A stretch of 64,000 bases of DNA. Source: Elysia chlorotica. Taxonomy: Eukaryota > Mollusca > Gastropoda > Plakobranchidae. The DNA lies in the NCBI GenBank assembly GCA_003991915.1, contig RQTK01000305.1, positions 369,354 to 433,353 on the forward strand, read 5' to 3'. Under the pieces are notes generated by a model. That model made no database searches. It was not told the origin of the DNA and worked only from the letters and a program-made list of their open reading frames with translations. This document shows, piece after piece, positions 23,535 through 35,267 of this stretch (its first letter is position 1; each line of letters opens with the position of its first letter). The position numbers were made by a program, and so were the translations under genes.

Positions 23535-23925
23535 TCCGATCAATTAAAATTTCAAATTCGAATTATCGTCCGATCAATTAAAATTTCAAATTTCGAATTC
23601 AAAATCGTGTCCACCTATTCTGGAAACTCAAGAAACATAGATCTTATTTATATATTTGACCAAATTTTGCTCACACCTTAGATTGTACCATAGTTTCAAT
23701 CGACTTAACCACATCTATGATTAAACTATTTTTATTATCATTAGACTTACCCACGTGTATGATTTAAATGTAGTATCATTTAAATTAATTACACCTATGA
23801 TCGATTGATATTGTTATTGTAACTTCTGAGGCCTATGATTTAACTATAATTTAATAGCAACTAATTTTACTCACTTTTTAGATTTAACTATTTTTTTATT
23901 CGATTTACTCATGCTTACATATAAA
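23535..23925 (+). repeat. short tandem duplication and a diverged ~42-bp minisatellite
   Basis: CGTCCGATCAATTAAAATTT occurs twice in tandem (from about 23535 and 23568). From 23665 to 23925 about six diverged units recur every 40 bp or so, built around (C/T)TATGATTTAACTAT followed by an AT-rich spacer and ACTTAC/ATTACAC. Confidence 0.6.
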
Positions 23926-25033
23926 GGGAAAAGAAAAAAGTAACTTTGGATCATTAGCTTTGGGCTCTCTGTATACAAGTGCGCCTTGGTATATTTCGGG
24001 GACCGTTCAGAATTTAGGGAGTGGGATGATCAATTAGATACATCTGTCTCGCCTGGCAGATCTAGGTCAAGTGGGGGAATTTCCGCATCCGGTTGTATGA
24101 GGTTCCTAGAATTGGATCAAAACTACCAACAGTGGCGCTTTACTAAGTTCGTGTAAGGGGATAGAGTAGGATTTATCGTCCGTTGGGACAAAAACATGGC
24201 CCATTGTGTTTCGTTGAGTATACAAAATATAATGTTTGATTGATTTGTTTGTGATCTTCTGGTATTTGTGTGAACAGCTTGAGGTAGCATAAAGTTGTCA
24301 GCTATAATAAGACCTTGATAAAAAAAAAATAGGGTATTATGACCAAAGTAGATGTTCGGACGGATGTAAGTCAATCTATTGGTCTTAATTTATATAATAA
24401 AAATGAGAAGTACTGTAAGGATAGTTGGTTTGTCTTTTGTTTTATCTTTTTGAACAGTACAACATATCTTGGCTGTAGAGATTAACCAGAGCCCTGACAC
24501 ATATTAAACCCAACACATTTTTAACAAACATATTTTCAACAAACTCGCATTACACTCATTACAATTTCACAGAAAATTGGTTGACGTAAATAATGCACTG
24601 ATTTTGTTCTTGCAACACCATCGTTATTTCCATATTTTTTCTTTTATTTGTAAGAAATTGGCTACGTGATTCCAAAAAAAGCACGTGCTTAGCCACATGT
24701 ATTACATTTTTATAAAACAATGCCAATTACCAGCTAACACATCTAGATATAATTGTATTTACTCCAGATCATTTTAATTGCATGGCCTTGTGTCCGTGTA
24801 AATGGATGAATTAGATCTAATCCAGCATTTTATCAAGGATTCGATTGGCTGAAATTGTGTTGTGAAACAGCAGCTGTTTTTAGACAACGTGAAGCTCAAA
24901 CTTCATGCGATAATAAACCATAAGCCTTTGAGCAGGCATAAATAAGTGTGAAGTATTTGAAATAAGTTTCCATAGAAGAATCACCGCCCTTTTAGTACAT
25001 ACTAGTTTAGTATAGATATCTATTTCCGTTCTT

Positions 25034-25275
25034 GTAGTTGAGTTGGTTTGACGTCCAACATCAGCACTAACACTGACGTCCAACATGGGCCCCAAGAATG
25101 ATGTATCACAATTTATGTGCTGCCACACACGAGACAGGGCGGAGATACCATGTCTTTTGTCTCAGCTGGTCACATTAAACGGACACCGATCCAACCAGTT
25201 GGAGACGAAACCCCAGGGCTAGAACTACGGACCTCCTGAGTCGTAAGCCAATGCTCTGCCCCAGAACTACAGTGC
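25034..25275 (-). mobile_element. near-complete SINE copy
   Basis: Tail (GTTGAGTTGGTTTGACGTCC), body (TGCTGCCACACACGAGACAG, CAGCTGGTCAC) and tRNA-like head (GGTCCGTAGTTCTAGCCC on the minus strand) are all present. The tail region holds a small internal duplication of ACACTGACGTCCAACAT. Confidence 0.85.
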
Positions 25276-25436
25276 CCATATATATTTCCTTTTGCCTAGA
25301 TAAGTAAGCTTAAACAAATTGTTGGTATAAAATCATTCGAAACAATTCTTTTAGTTGTGCACCCTAGTTGAAGATAGGATCGAGCAAAGATATTCCCAAC
25401 CAAAATTGTATGATTGGAAAACTATTGGTTTATATT

Positions 25437-25582
25437 GTTTATGGTTGCGTGATTTTGGTAATTTATGACATTTTCTTGTGGATGTGTGGTTTTATAAGTT
25501 TATAATATTTTCCTGTGGTAGCTTTGTATGAGTAGTTTATCTTTTTTGTGGTTGTGTGGTTTTGTAGTTTATAATGCTCTTC
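25437..25582 (+). repeat. diverged minisatellite, about four ~36-bp units
   Basis: The units share GTGGTTGTGTGGTTTTGTAG followed by TTTATAAT and TTTTC. Spacing varies between about 33 and 40 bp. Confidence 0.6.
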
Positions 25583-25783
25583 TTTTTTAGAAACTATATT
25601 ATCCATTATGGTCGTGTTCTTATCATATTATCATATCAAAACAACATCGTATGTTGCAGAAACCAGATCTATAACTTAAAATATGCCATTACTCTCGTTA
25701 ATTGACACATAATCTAATAATTTAGTACATAACAATGCTTTAACTTTTGACTCTATTGGTCTAAATGCATGTCTTCTTTTCAG

Positions 25784-25831
25784 ATACCGTTGCTTTATTT
25801 CCAAAAGATATGACGGATGACTATAATAGAG
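25784..25831 (+). CDS. candidate 48-bp symmetric internal exon
   Basis: A good acceptor (ATGTCTTCTTTTCAG) precedes 48 nt that end at a GAG|GTAAAG donor. Only one frame is open; it encodes TVALFPKDMTDDYNR with one base left over at the end and two at the start. The length is divisible by three, so the exon could be skipped without frame change. No flanking exons were identified and the peptide is too short to place in a family. Confidence 0.25.
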
Positions 25832-26085
25832 GTAAAGAAAGCTTCGTGGCATACGGTTATTAACTGTTAAGTTTTGGCTTTTTTTTTAACTTGCTTTCCC
25901 GGTTCTAATGGTAAACTTGGCAGAACCAAGCAAACGTCATTTTAGTCGTGGTGAATGGCACATAAAGAAAGAGTTATAGAGAAAATAAAGTGAAAAATGA
26001 AACACAAAATAGGAAAAGAATATAAGATGATAATATAGGTGTTAAGAAATGTGACTGGACGACATGCTTTCAATGGTAATTCTTT

Positions 26086-26140
26086 GAGAGAGAAAGAGAG
26101 AGAGAGAGTGTGTGTGAGAGAGAGAGATACAGAGAGAGAC
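26086..26140 (+). repeat. GA/GT-rich microsatellite
   Basis: Imperfect GA repeats with a GTGTGTGTGAG interruption. Confidence 0.85.
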
Positions 26141-27264
26141 ACAAGATAAAAGATATAGAGGAGGGAAGAGATACAGCGCAATATAGAAGACAAAGTTTTT
26201 GACACGGCGATAAAGCGGAAAGGTACAGTGGTCGAGAAACCAACAACAAAGAATATAAAATAAATTTATATCTTCTTAAATAAATATACTTCATCGTATT
26301 TTACACGGCATGTTTTCGGGATATTTTCTTGGCCAGTTCTTTACTCTAGTTTAGTTGACATTTTAATATCTGTGGCGTTTGGGGAATCGAGACCCTTTTA
26401 TTTCCATAAAGTTATATTGGATATGTTAACGTGTGCCCACCGCTCCTCATGTGTATGCATGGTAAATATCTAAGCACCCACGCCGACGCATCTTGGGGCT
26501 ATTTGCACCTATTGACATATCTGCTTCCCCATAATTACAGTACTTATTTACTCAGTGTAGTAGTAAATGCAATTTTAGATATTGCGTATGGAATAAGGAA
26601 AACAGTTATTACTTAAAATATGACTATGAAGCTTAAGCAACGTAATACAATGGCAATTTTTTTACAAGTTGGTTTCGCTAATGTACCTTAATTTTATATT
26701 TGTAGCTGCTTGAAAAGTGACATGCAGCAGCAACTGACTTAAACTATTGCTAAGTTTGCTTATCTTCAAGATAATTATTCTTTTTATTACCATCAATATT
26801 TTTATTATCTTTTTATGATCTCTCTCTATGTATATGAGACTGTATGAGGATAAAATTGCTTTTGTTTTCTATGCATTAAAACGGCAGCACGCATTCTTTT
26901 CAAAATTTTCATTCTTTTGCAAAACACTGAGCACTTGTCTTTTTTTTTAGTTTTGCTGAATAAGTTTTGACGGTTAGCTGATTGTTTTGACTTGGAAACG
27001 AAATAACCTTTTTTTTCAATGTTGATTATATTTAAATTTGTTGGTTTTTGTATCACAGAAAAAAATACAATTTGAATAAGCTGACCAACGTTTAAAAGAG
27101 CGTAATACGGGAGTAAAATTTGCTAAAAAAAAATTTGTTTATCCCGTGTTTGTAAAAAAAGAAAATCTGCGGTTTCAAATAAATAAGTGTATCAGCCATA
27201 ACATATTTAGAGACGTCTGTCGTCAAATAGGAATGTGCTACATATGAACTTAAATGAAAGTACT
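26141..27264. other. unassigned sequence upstream of the Helitron remnant
   Basis: Nothing could be recognised. It may include decayed Helitron sequence, but no Rep or helicase motif is visible. Confidence 0.3.
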
Positions 27265-27683
27265 GGTCTGTCTCCACGCATGCTCTATAGCTGTGAAATG
27301 TGGAATACCTGTGATGGTCCTTCGTTCATTAAAATCACCAAATCTTGCAAGTGGAACCAGATATATGGTTACATAGACAGATATGTAGCTACAAATACAA
27401 TGCCAATTGTTAAATGCTATTGAAATTCGAATTCTCTTCTGGTCTTACAAACACTCGATTCATTTCAACGAAAACAGTTTCACGGACTCTATGTTTTGCT
27501 CTGACTGTGAAAAAATCACAAGGACAGTCAATGCAGGTAGTAGATCTTGATCTGACTTCATCGGTGTGTTCTCACGGAATGCTATTTATAAATAATAATG
27601 TTGGACTATCGAGCACTAGTACAGAAGATGCAACGCACATACTGGCTCATAACGGCTGCACCAGACGTGTTTTCTGCGAATAA
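27265..27683 (+). mobile_element. Helitron remnant: C-terminal part of a Pif1-type helicase
   Basis: The first part encodes KCGIPVMVLRSLKSPNLASG, matching the K-x-G-x-P-V-M-L-L-R-N-L block of Helitron helicases. The later part, after a frame change, encodes FALTVKKSQGQSMQVVDLDL followed by SHGMLF and a DATHILAHNG segment, matching the FAMTINKSQGQ...SHGQLY end of Helitron RepHel. The two parts lie in different frames and a stop interrupts the first, so this is a broken 3' part of a rolling-circle transposon. The Rep domain and earlier helicase motifs are not visible. Hairpins at 27839-27903 fit the same element's 3' end. Confidence 0.75.
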
Positions 27684-27838
27684 ATCTATGTCTAGGACAT
27701 TTAACAGCACTGACAATTCAACAATTACTGACACTACAAACAGCAACGCCGCATCAAACAGCGCAACCAAAAATTCGTCGACTTTAACACGTTTCATTGA
27801 ACTGAGTCACTTCTACAACCACTGATCATGTCCCACCA

Positions 27839-27903
27839 AGCACCCTGTCGCCAGCAGGGCAACCATAACCAAGCCCCCTGTCGCCAGCAGGGCAACCATC
27901 GGT
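27839..27903 (+). repeat. two tandem hairpins, probable Helitron 3' end
   Basis: CCCTGTCGCCAGCAGGG occurs twice, 33 bp apart (27843-27859 and 27876-27892), each followed by CAACCAT. The CCCTG/CAGGG stems lie about 150 bp past the helicase remnant, where a Helitron subterminal hairpin is expected. A terminal CTRR directly after the hairpin is not evident. Confidence 0.5.
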
Positions 27904-28352
27904 TCCTCTATCAAATTGTGTCAATTTTCAAATTTCTGAATAGATCCATTATTACCCACATTACGACATGTAACTAAAAAAAGCTCCAAATCTAAAATAT
28001 TTGCAGACTAATGAAAAATTAAAAAAAATGGAAAAGCAGTGTAGAGGAGAACAAAAGTATGATAAGAATATTCAGGTACAAATAAGTACACAAACATCGG
28101 GAATAAAAAATTACTTTCAAGATGTATTTAACAAGCGTTAATGTGTTGTTTTTTTATTTGTTATTTTACCTGCCTGTAAAGATATTTCTAAAAAAGGGAG
28201 GTAACATTTTTCTATTATGGTTGTTTTGCATTTTAAAAATAGGAACGTCCTAAGGGATTCCCTGACTCTTATGTCAAATTGTTTTTGCATGGAGGTGAGA
28301 AAAGCTGAGACGGAGTCCAGGCAGCACAAATTTTGATCAAGAATAATTATCT

Positions 28353-28450
28353 GCTACAACAACAGCAACAGCAACAACAGCGGCAACAACAATTGAAATA
28401 ATAGCAACAACAACAGTAACAGCAACAAAAGTAACAACAATAAAAACAAA
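28353..28450 (+). repeat. imperfect (CAA/CAG)n repeat
   Basis: ACAACAGCAACAGCAACAAC-type sequence with interruptions over about 100 bp. Confidence 0.85.
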
Positions 28451-31040
28451 AGAACTGTAAAAACTGTTTAAACTAATAAAACAAATTCAGAAGCCCTTTA
28501 GAATGAAACTCGAACTTGCGCCATAACACTGGTCAGTAGCGTCGGGTTTGGTTGGAAAACACATGGGGCTAAACAGTCTCCAGTACCATCAAAGTTTACG
28601 ACATAGACGCCCTGTCCAATATTAAACCCGAATATCTTAGCTCAAGGACGACTTTCAAGCAAGATAAATAATGGAAATGCTTACATCCATCACCATGTGT
28701 AAAAACCCCATAAAACTACATTATTGTTTCGGCATATTATTCGTATTACGCTCATTGTGTAGTACTATTAGAAATTAATAACCCACCTCTGACAACTTAA
28801 ACATAATACTGAACCACCCGAGAATTGTTTCTCTATTGAAGAATGTTCCCCTCCCATTGCGGCCCCTTAAAGTAAGCCCATTCATTACATATGATTGGAT
28901 GGCTTAAATGACTTTGCCTCATTCTGTTATTGGTTAGATTGTCATTGTGCACAATCCTGTGGTCAGGCGATATCCCTAGCTGTTTTGTGCGGCAATATTT
29001 ACTATCAGATTGTACTCAAGAAGGCGGTGCAGCAGACTTTCTGTGTTTGTGATCGCTCTCCACAACTCTAATTAGTTAAGTTTTGTAAAACAAACTTTAC
29101 AACACTACTGATTCGTGACAAATCAGTAAAGGTCCTGTGTGTAAATAATATTGAAGAAGTTTACTATTAACTCGAAATGGACTAAAAGATTTTTTACCGG
29201 TATTTTTAAGATCTATACAAAATTAGAAAAATCCAATGGCTACCGGCTAACAGGGTGCCAACGTTTTTTTACACAATACAATGTTTTACTAACGTGGTAC
29301 TTTAGTAAATAACCAATCCTATTTATTGAGAAATTAATTAAAATAAGTCGCTCCTCTAACATCGACAGTAGACTTATTTGACAAAACAATGCTTTATCTG
29401 TCAAGAAAATTGATCTAAAATCTGTAGATCTATACATTTTTCAGCAGTGTAATAGGCGAAACATTCTATGGTGGAAACTTTTCCTAGACCATTGGATCCA
29501 GCCATATGCACAATTATACAATGACGTCGGGGAGAAAGCTCGAAAGCTCAGGGCTAACGCTCTAAAGTAGTCTAAAATTTCTGTTTAACGACACCAGGCA
29601 CTGGTGTAAGACAGGCACATTGCAATGTTAATTCTGTCATTCTATGGGGACATTAAGTTCGGGCTGAATGAAGGTCGAGACTCAATCCAATAAAAAGCCG
29701 CCTAACATTTTACAGGAGCGCCATTGTGATTGAAACGATGGCTTGCAGTAGCATTGTAAAAAACTACACGTACATAATACAACTCAAGGGAAGAAAGCGA
29801 GATATCACAGGGCTTGAGCCTACCGTGAGCGCCGTAATAGATAGAACTGAAGTTTTTGTATGGGATGACAGTTTGTTGATATCATGATCTATGAAATTAC
29901 AGTCAATAATCAGTTGGAATTAAGTGTGAATAGAAAAACAAATACACACAGTACTTTTAGAAAATATATAATTTAATACAAAGTTTTCACTACCTGTCTC
30001 ACAGACTTTTTCCCGCTGCAATTGGCGAGTATGTTCATCCCCTCCTTGCTAATTATTTTACTCGCTACTTTCAAAACGGGACCTCATTTATTTATATTAT
30101 AGACCGAAGTATGTCTACACCATGACACAAACCTTGCTAATGTGACGTTCAGAGTCGACACAACAAAACGAACTCTAGAAAACAATGAATATTGTTACTC
30201 AACACTCGATAGTGGTTTCCTCCTGAATGGAATAACACCATGATAATCTTAACGTGACTCGGCCTCTGGCCCCATACAAATAGGGGAACTCACCCACATC
30301 GCCAGTGTATCTATTTTTAATTCCCTAAAGGACATGCAACACTTAACACCCTCCGGGCTTTTTGTTGCCAATAGTAATCCCTGTGGGTCGTACCACACGT
30401 GGGTGTCAAAGTGGATAAAACGTTTTTATGATCGTAAAAAGGGTTAGAACCATTAACTGTTACATAGATTTGAATATCATTTGTTTGTATCCATTTTGTT
30501 GCTGTTTCTTTAATCGAGTGCCATGCGTCAATCTTTTAAAGGCCTTTCGGAAGTGGACTCGGAATTATTTGGTTTCCTGTTTCGCTTCATATGGGAATGA
30601 GATAATGGTATTATGGAGTACTTCATCAAACACGTTTTTGTTCTTTAAATTATTTTATAACGCCATCGTTTGTGTTGTTTTTGTGGTGGTAGGTGGTAGT
30701 GGTGGTGGTGTTTTTGTTGTTTTGATTTGCTATGGAATCATTTTTTTTATTTTTATTGTTCATGTTGCTTCTCATTTTCCTCTGTATTAGTTAAGTTATG
30801 TCCACGCCTCACATCCATACAGCGGAACAGGTTGTATTTTAGTATTACGGGCGGCTTTTCTCTTAGATATTGGCGTATTTTTTTGTAAGCAAGTTTTCAC
30901 GGTTTGAAATTACATTTTGCAGTGAAATTCTTGAAATTACTCCCTTGCATCTTGTTGATAAAAGCGCACAAATATTTAAGAGATTAGATTACTTCGATAA
31001 AAGTGTTGCATTCTCATGTCGATTTTTTTTGTTGAACATT
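28451..31040. other. unassigned sequence
   Basis: No gene was recognised. Two ATTGG (inverted CCAAT) motifs near 28895 and 28931 are followed by a G+C-richer stretch around 28960-29040, but no start exon could be defined. The 120-codon plus-strand frame at 30428-30790 is Val/Phe-rich over GT-rich sequence and has no motif. Confidence 0.3.
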
Positions 31041-31047
31041 ACTTCTT

Positions 31048-31064
31048 GGGGGGGGGGGGGGGGG
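31048..31064 (+). repeat. poly-G run
   Basis: About 16 consecutive G on the plus strand. Confidence 0.9.
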
Positions 31065-31189
31065 CGTGTTGTACTAGACTAAACACTTCTTTTTCACTCT
31101 CGTATTTTTACCAATTCCAAAAAAGTTAGGATACCGTTGTCATTTGCGGCAACCTGCAAAGTGCCATTTGAAAACCTAACATTATGGTG

Positions 31190-31345
31190 GACATCCGTCC
31201 GTCTCGGGAGACGTTGGTTTGATCGCTATAGGCAATTTAGGCCTCATTAGTGTCGTTGAGACCAGAGAAGAGAGTGGTTTAGCAGCCCGATCCTCGCGTG
31301 GTGGTCTCAATTGCATTAGTCAAACATGGAATTTCACTGTGGTTT
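31190..31345. other. G+C-richer unassigned segment
   Basis: A segment containing CGTCTCGGGAGACG (palindromic) and TGAGACCAGAGAAGAGAGTG stands out from the AT-rich surroundings. It looks like part of a dispersed repeat, but no second copy was found here. Confidence 0.25.
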
Positions 31346-31439
31346 AATGTTTTACTACCTATTTCAAGCCCTGGCAATATATTTTTAATTTATATCTCTC
31401 TCTTTAAATATATATAATTATATATATATATATATACAT

Positions 31440-31725
31440 AGTGAGAGAGAGAGAAATGTTTATACTTCTGATCGTGTTGTTACATCTTGCCACAGTGAGC
31501 GCTATTATTTTGCTGTTGTTGAAATCCTATATCCAGATATTCTAAGTACTGATGTAGATCTGGACATTGTTGAGTTGTATTTTTGACCTTCGGTTTATCA
31601 ATTAAGTTAAATTATTGCGTTTCTACAAGGATTTCTAGTGATCTTTTTTGTCAATGGTGATAATATAGTGTGTCCGAGTCTACCTGAAGTATAATTATTC
31701 AACAACTGACCTACAGCAGAGACTA
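31440..31725 (+). repeat. solo LTR-like copy
   Basis: It matches the left-edge segment (1-310, minus strand) and, over its middle, 2465-2640. No pol or gag sequence is adjacent, so this fits a solo LTR left by recombination. It is preceded by a (TA)n and GA run at 31400-31455. Confidence 0.5.
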
Positions 31726-32029
31726 GATTCGTCGAATCATTGTCACAGAGATAGAGAACTAGAAAGATAAAAAAAGGAAAACAGAGAGAAAAGAGATGAG
31801 AGAGAAGGAAAAATGATAGTTTGAAGTATATCAATCATGAGGGATGAAAACAATTCGAGTTAATTCTCTGAACGTTTTATAGACTAATCACAAACATTTT
31901 TAGAGTGTATTTCCTGTATAAAGTGTTGATCTAATCTTATATTCCTAAGAAACCCTTTTCCTTCTTTGAAGAACAGCCACTTTTACATGTGGTTTTCTAA
32001 TTGTCGAACGAATGAAAACCGACATTTTG

Positions 32030-32132
32030 GGTCGTAAGAACTACGTCGTGGTAAGCTTACGACTCGTCTTCAAATATAACATTAAGAAGGTTACTACGAG
32101 TCATAAGTTACCGCGGCATTGTACTTACGACT
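32030..32132 (+). mobile_element. 103-bp mini inverted-repeat element
   Basis: The start (GGTCGTAAGAACTACGTCGT) and the reverse complement of the end (AGTCGTAAGTACAATGCCGC) match over about 30 bp with a few differences. CATTTTG stands on both sides (32023-32029 and 32133-32139), a possible target duplication. There is no coding capacity. It is the longest of four related copies. Confidence 0.6.
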
Positions 32133-32499
32133 CATTTTGTTCAAAGCGAGTCTGTTTACTAACTCTTTCTTCTTGGCTTTTTTTTTCCTTCATAATTTTT
32201 TTCTCACTGACGCTGTGAGTTCATTTCATGTTTGTCATTCTCACTTGTTTGTCATGTCCATCCATAGTTTCTTTGTTTTAGCTTGTGTAGTTTATCACGT
32301 TCACAAACTCTATTTGTTTCCTTAGTTACACTGTTGATTTTGCTTAGTAATTATTTTTCTCCTGTTTGCTCATTAAACTCTTGACCATCTTCTAGATCTA
32401 CTTCTATCTATTTACCTGCTTATCTTCTCCAGGTACATGTACTATGCCTTGATATCCGTCTGTGATGACTGGTAACGTCTGTTTTGCTGTGAAGTGGTC

Positions 32500-32785
32500 T
32501 GTGGTCAAGGCCCAATCCCTCACAACTACTCTTTATATGACATAAACTCTGCGGAGCCAGGTCCCACGATCAAATTCTGACACTTTTACACGCCGCCACA
32601 CATAGACAGTTTGAGGATACCGGGACTTTTATCAGGCACTTAAACATTATAATGAAATCGGTCCAAGCAGTCAGGGACGAAATTCGACAAATACATAATA
32701 CAATTTGCCGTTGAGGGGATCTAAAAGGGTACCTTCGGAATAGAAGGCCAACGGTCTTCTATTAAAGTCAGCCCTGCCCACTTTC
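32500..32785 (-). mobile_element. degraded SINE copy
   Basis: Body blocks are recognisable (ACACGCCGCCACACATAGAC, TTGAGGATACCGGGAC) and a tRNA-like head lies to the right. It has diverged strongly from the other copies. Confidence 0.65.
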
Positions 32786-32850
32786 TCTCCACTAAGAACA
32801 TACATTCTCAAAGATTGTTCTGAATCGATCGGATGTCGAGACAATACAGT

Positions 32851-33032
32851 CCTTGCGACAACGCGGCCTATAGTGAAACGAAGACGTTAGGTAAGGGAAT
32901 CTGCACTGGCGTCCAATCATAGCTCTCTATCCAAGTCTAACCGATCCAATGGGCGATCAGAAAACCCTGAGCCTAAGGGGTGTGATTATATTAACCCATA
33001 TCGTGGTTTGAATCGCAAATCCTGTAATCTGT
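32851..33032 (+). repeat. dispersed ~180-bp repeat, copy 1, with two CCAAT motifs
   Basis: It aligns with 41380-41538 in the same orientation: CTTGCGA, GAAGA, GGCGTCCAATCATAGCTCT, GTGTGATTAT and GTAA(T/C)CTGT. Two CCAAT motifs (32913 and 32946) are kept in both copies, 33 bp and 31 bp apart. The family is unknown. Confidence 0.6.
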
Positions 33033-35267
33033 CATAGGCGTAGCCGGGCCGAAATCTAGGCTGGGATAGAATCTTTGGAATAGAGACGGCGATAACCTCA
33101 TAATGTTCGGGTCATTTTATATATCAATCTTCATCTATAGCAACGCGCAAAGAGCTGTCAACGTGGCAGCTAGTAAGTATTAACGACAGAGCAATAGGTC
33201 TAGAAAGTTACGTGGGCGAAATCGTGCTACAGAAAAGAAGTATCCTCGCAAAGCTTGTCATAAGACTAAAATAAAACAGAGAGGGGGCAGGCCAGAATAG
33301 GCTCATTCTTAACTTAGGAGACGTAATTTTCATGAGAGTGAGGGCTACTTCCGCTGTTTGTAGTGGAACCAGTTCGAATAGTTCATTTTAAGGATGTTTG
33401 AATTTCTGTTCAAAATGATACAATATGCGAATTTAGAAAAATTAGTTCCTCAAATTCCTAAAACGTTCCTCTTTTTCAATTGTTTAAAGATTTTGTTTAC
33501 CTTTTCACGGGTTTGTGGAAAAGAGAGTTAAAACCCCTGGTACTATATCCGTTTCTTATATAATTAATATACATGTACACTCATGTTAATAATTTTCAAA
33601 AATATTTCGAAATATCAAAAACAAAAACTAACTATGTGTAAAGTTGGAAGAGAAATAATTATCCACGCAGAAGCACTGGCTGTGGTATTTATTAATTTGT
33701 GGCAATGTTCCTTAAGCAAAAATATTGTGAAAATTTAACTAAAACGAATAAAACACAAATAAAACTTTTTACTAGATATTCGGCCTGATTTTTATGAAAA
33801 TAAGAATCTAGAAACCACTCTTCCAAAAATAGTTTTCTCTTGTCCCCTGTATCGCCGAGTTGTTTTGTTTTAAAACTAGTTCTCTAAAAGCCTAACTGTC
33901 CGTTTTTGGAAACAACCCTCAGATGGTACCGGCAATTTCTCTCTCTCTCTCTCTCTCTTATAATGCACGTCGTATTTTAGTTGGGGACCTTTATATTCCA
34001 ACCCTTTTACTCTTGACCCTAGGGAAAGTAATTTCCTTGAAAGAGGCATTTATATTTGATCAGAACATTAGGGAGTTATTAGTATTTTTCCCTACTAATG
34101 AAACGTTGTTTACTTTGTGTGTGTCGGGGGCTAGGTGTTCCATGGAGCTCCTATATTACTATTAGGTTTTGATAAACATGCACTAGTTATCATTTTGGTT
34201 TCTTTAACCTTCCATCAGTTGTTCATTTTCGCATCCTCCCCTTTGCTTTGGTAAAATTAACAGACGTTAGTTTAGGGAACATTTTAAGTCGTTTTTTTTA
34301 CATTAAGGAACCAACTCATGCACACACTTAACTTCCGTCATCTAAGAATAAAATAATTACGAAAGCTCAAGAATGATGATATAAACATCATTTGTCATCC
34401 TTTTTCGTTTTTTTTTTCCTTCACATTATGAAGGTTAAGCCATTGTGTTTTAAAGTACCGTCATTGTTACTTAAAACATCTGTATAGCCTACATAAACGC
34501 GGACAGTCCGAAAATATTTTTATACTGTGGTGGTATGATTCTAGCACATGTTTTAACTCTTTTGTTTCGTAGATATATACAAATATATACATAATAATTA
34601 GATAATTATAATATATAAACGCGCCGGGTTAGAAAGCCCAGTTTTAAGTGACTGTTTTGTCTGAAAAGTTTAAAAAGCCGACAGAAGACTGAGAGTTGAA
34701 AATGTAACAAACTTAATGCAAATTAGAAAACTAAGCCTCAACAAAAGAAGAGAGCTGTGCACAATTTGCCCGCACCGCTATAAACACTTACTCCAAAACT
34801 TCAAAGGACAAGCACTAGAAAAAGGTGGGATTCATGAAACTAAAGACTAAACGCCAGTTACACCAGACGCCCGAAGAGAACCGCTCGAAACACATGTGTC
34901 GCAAGAAATGGTCGTAATCTCAAGGTAGGACAATACAATAATATAATTATAATATAGTTATCTATTGTTTGTACTTGATATGTATCGGTTTACCATCAAA
35001 CAATCGCGTTTACTTTCTTACGGTTCAGATTCCCTTTCTCTGCATCGTCTCCGTTTACGCCACATACCCCATAAGGATCTATAAAGCCACAGGCAGGGCA
35101 GGTTTGAATCCCGTGAGGAGCCACAGTGCTTCCTACTTCTCAGGTTGCTGTCATTATACCAGGACTGGCCAATCCCAGGTATCCCGCTCTGACTTTCTGA
35201 GATCCCGAGATCGTTCTTCAGACCAAGGATACCTTAAACATGCAGAGAGCTTATCCGGGAAATACCA
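33033..35267. other. unassigned sequence
   Basis: No gene was recognised. A short (CT)n run lies at 33937-33958. The 80-codon plus-strand frame across it has no motif. Confidence 0.35.
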
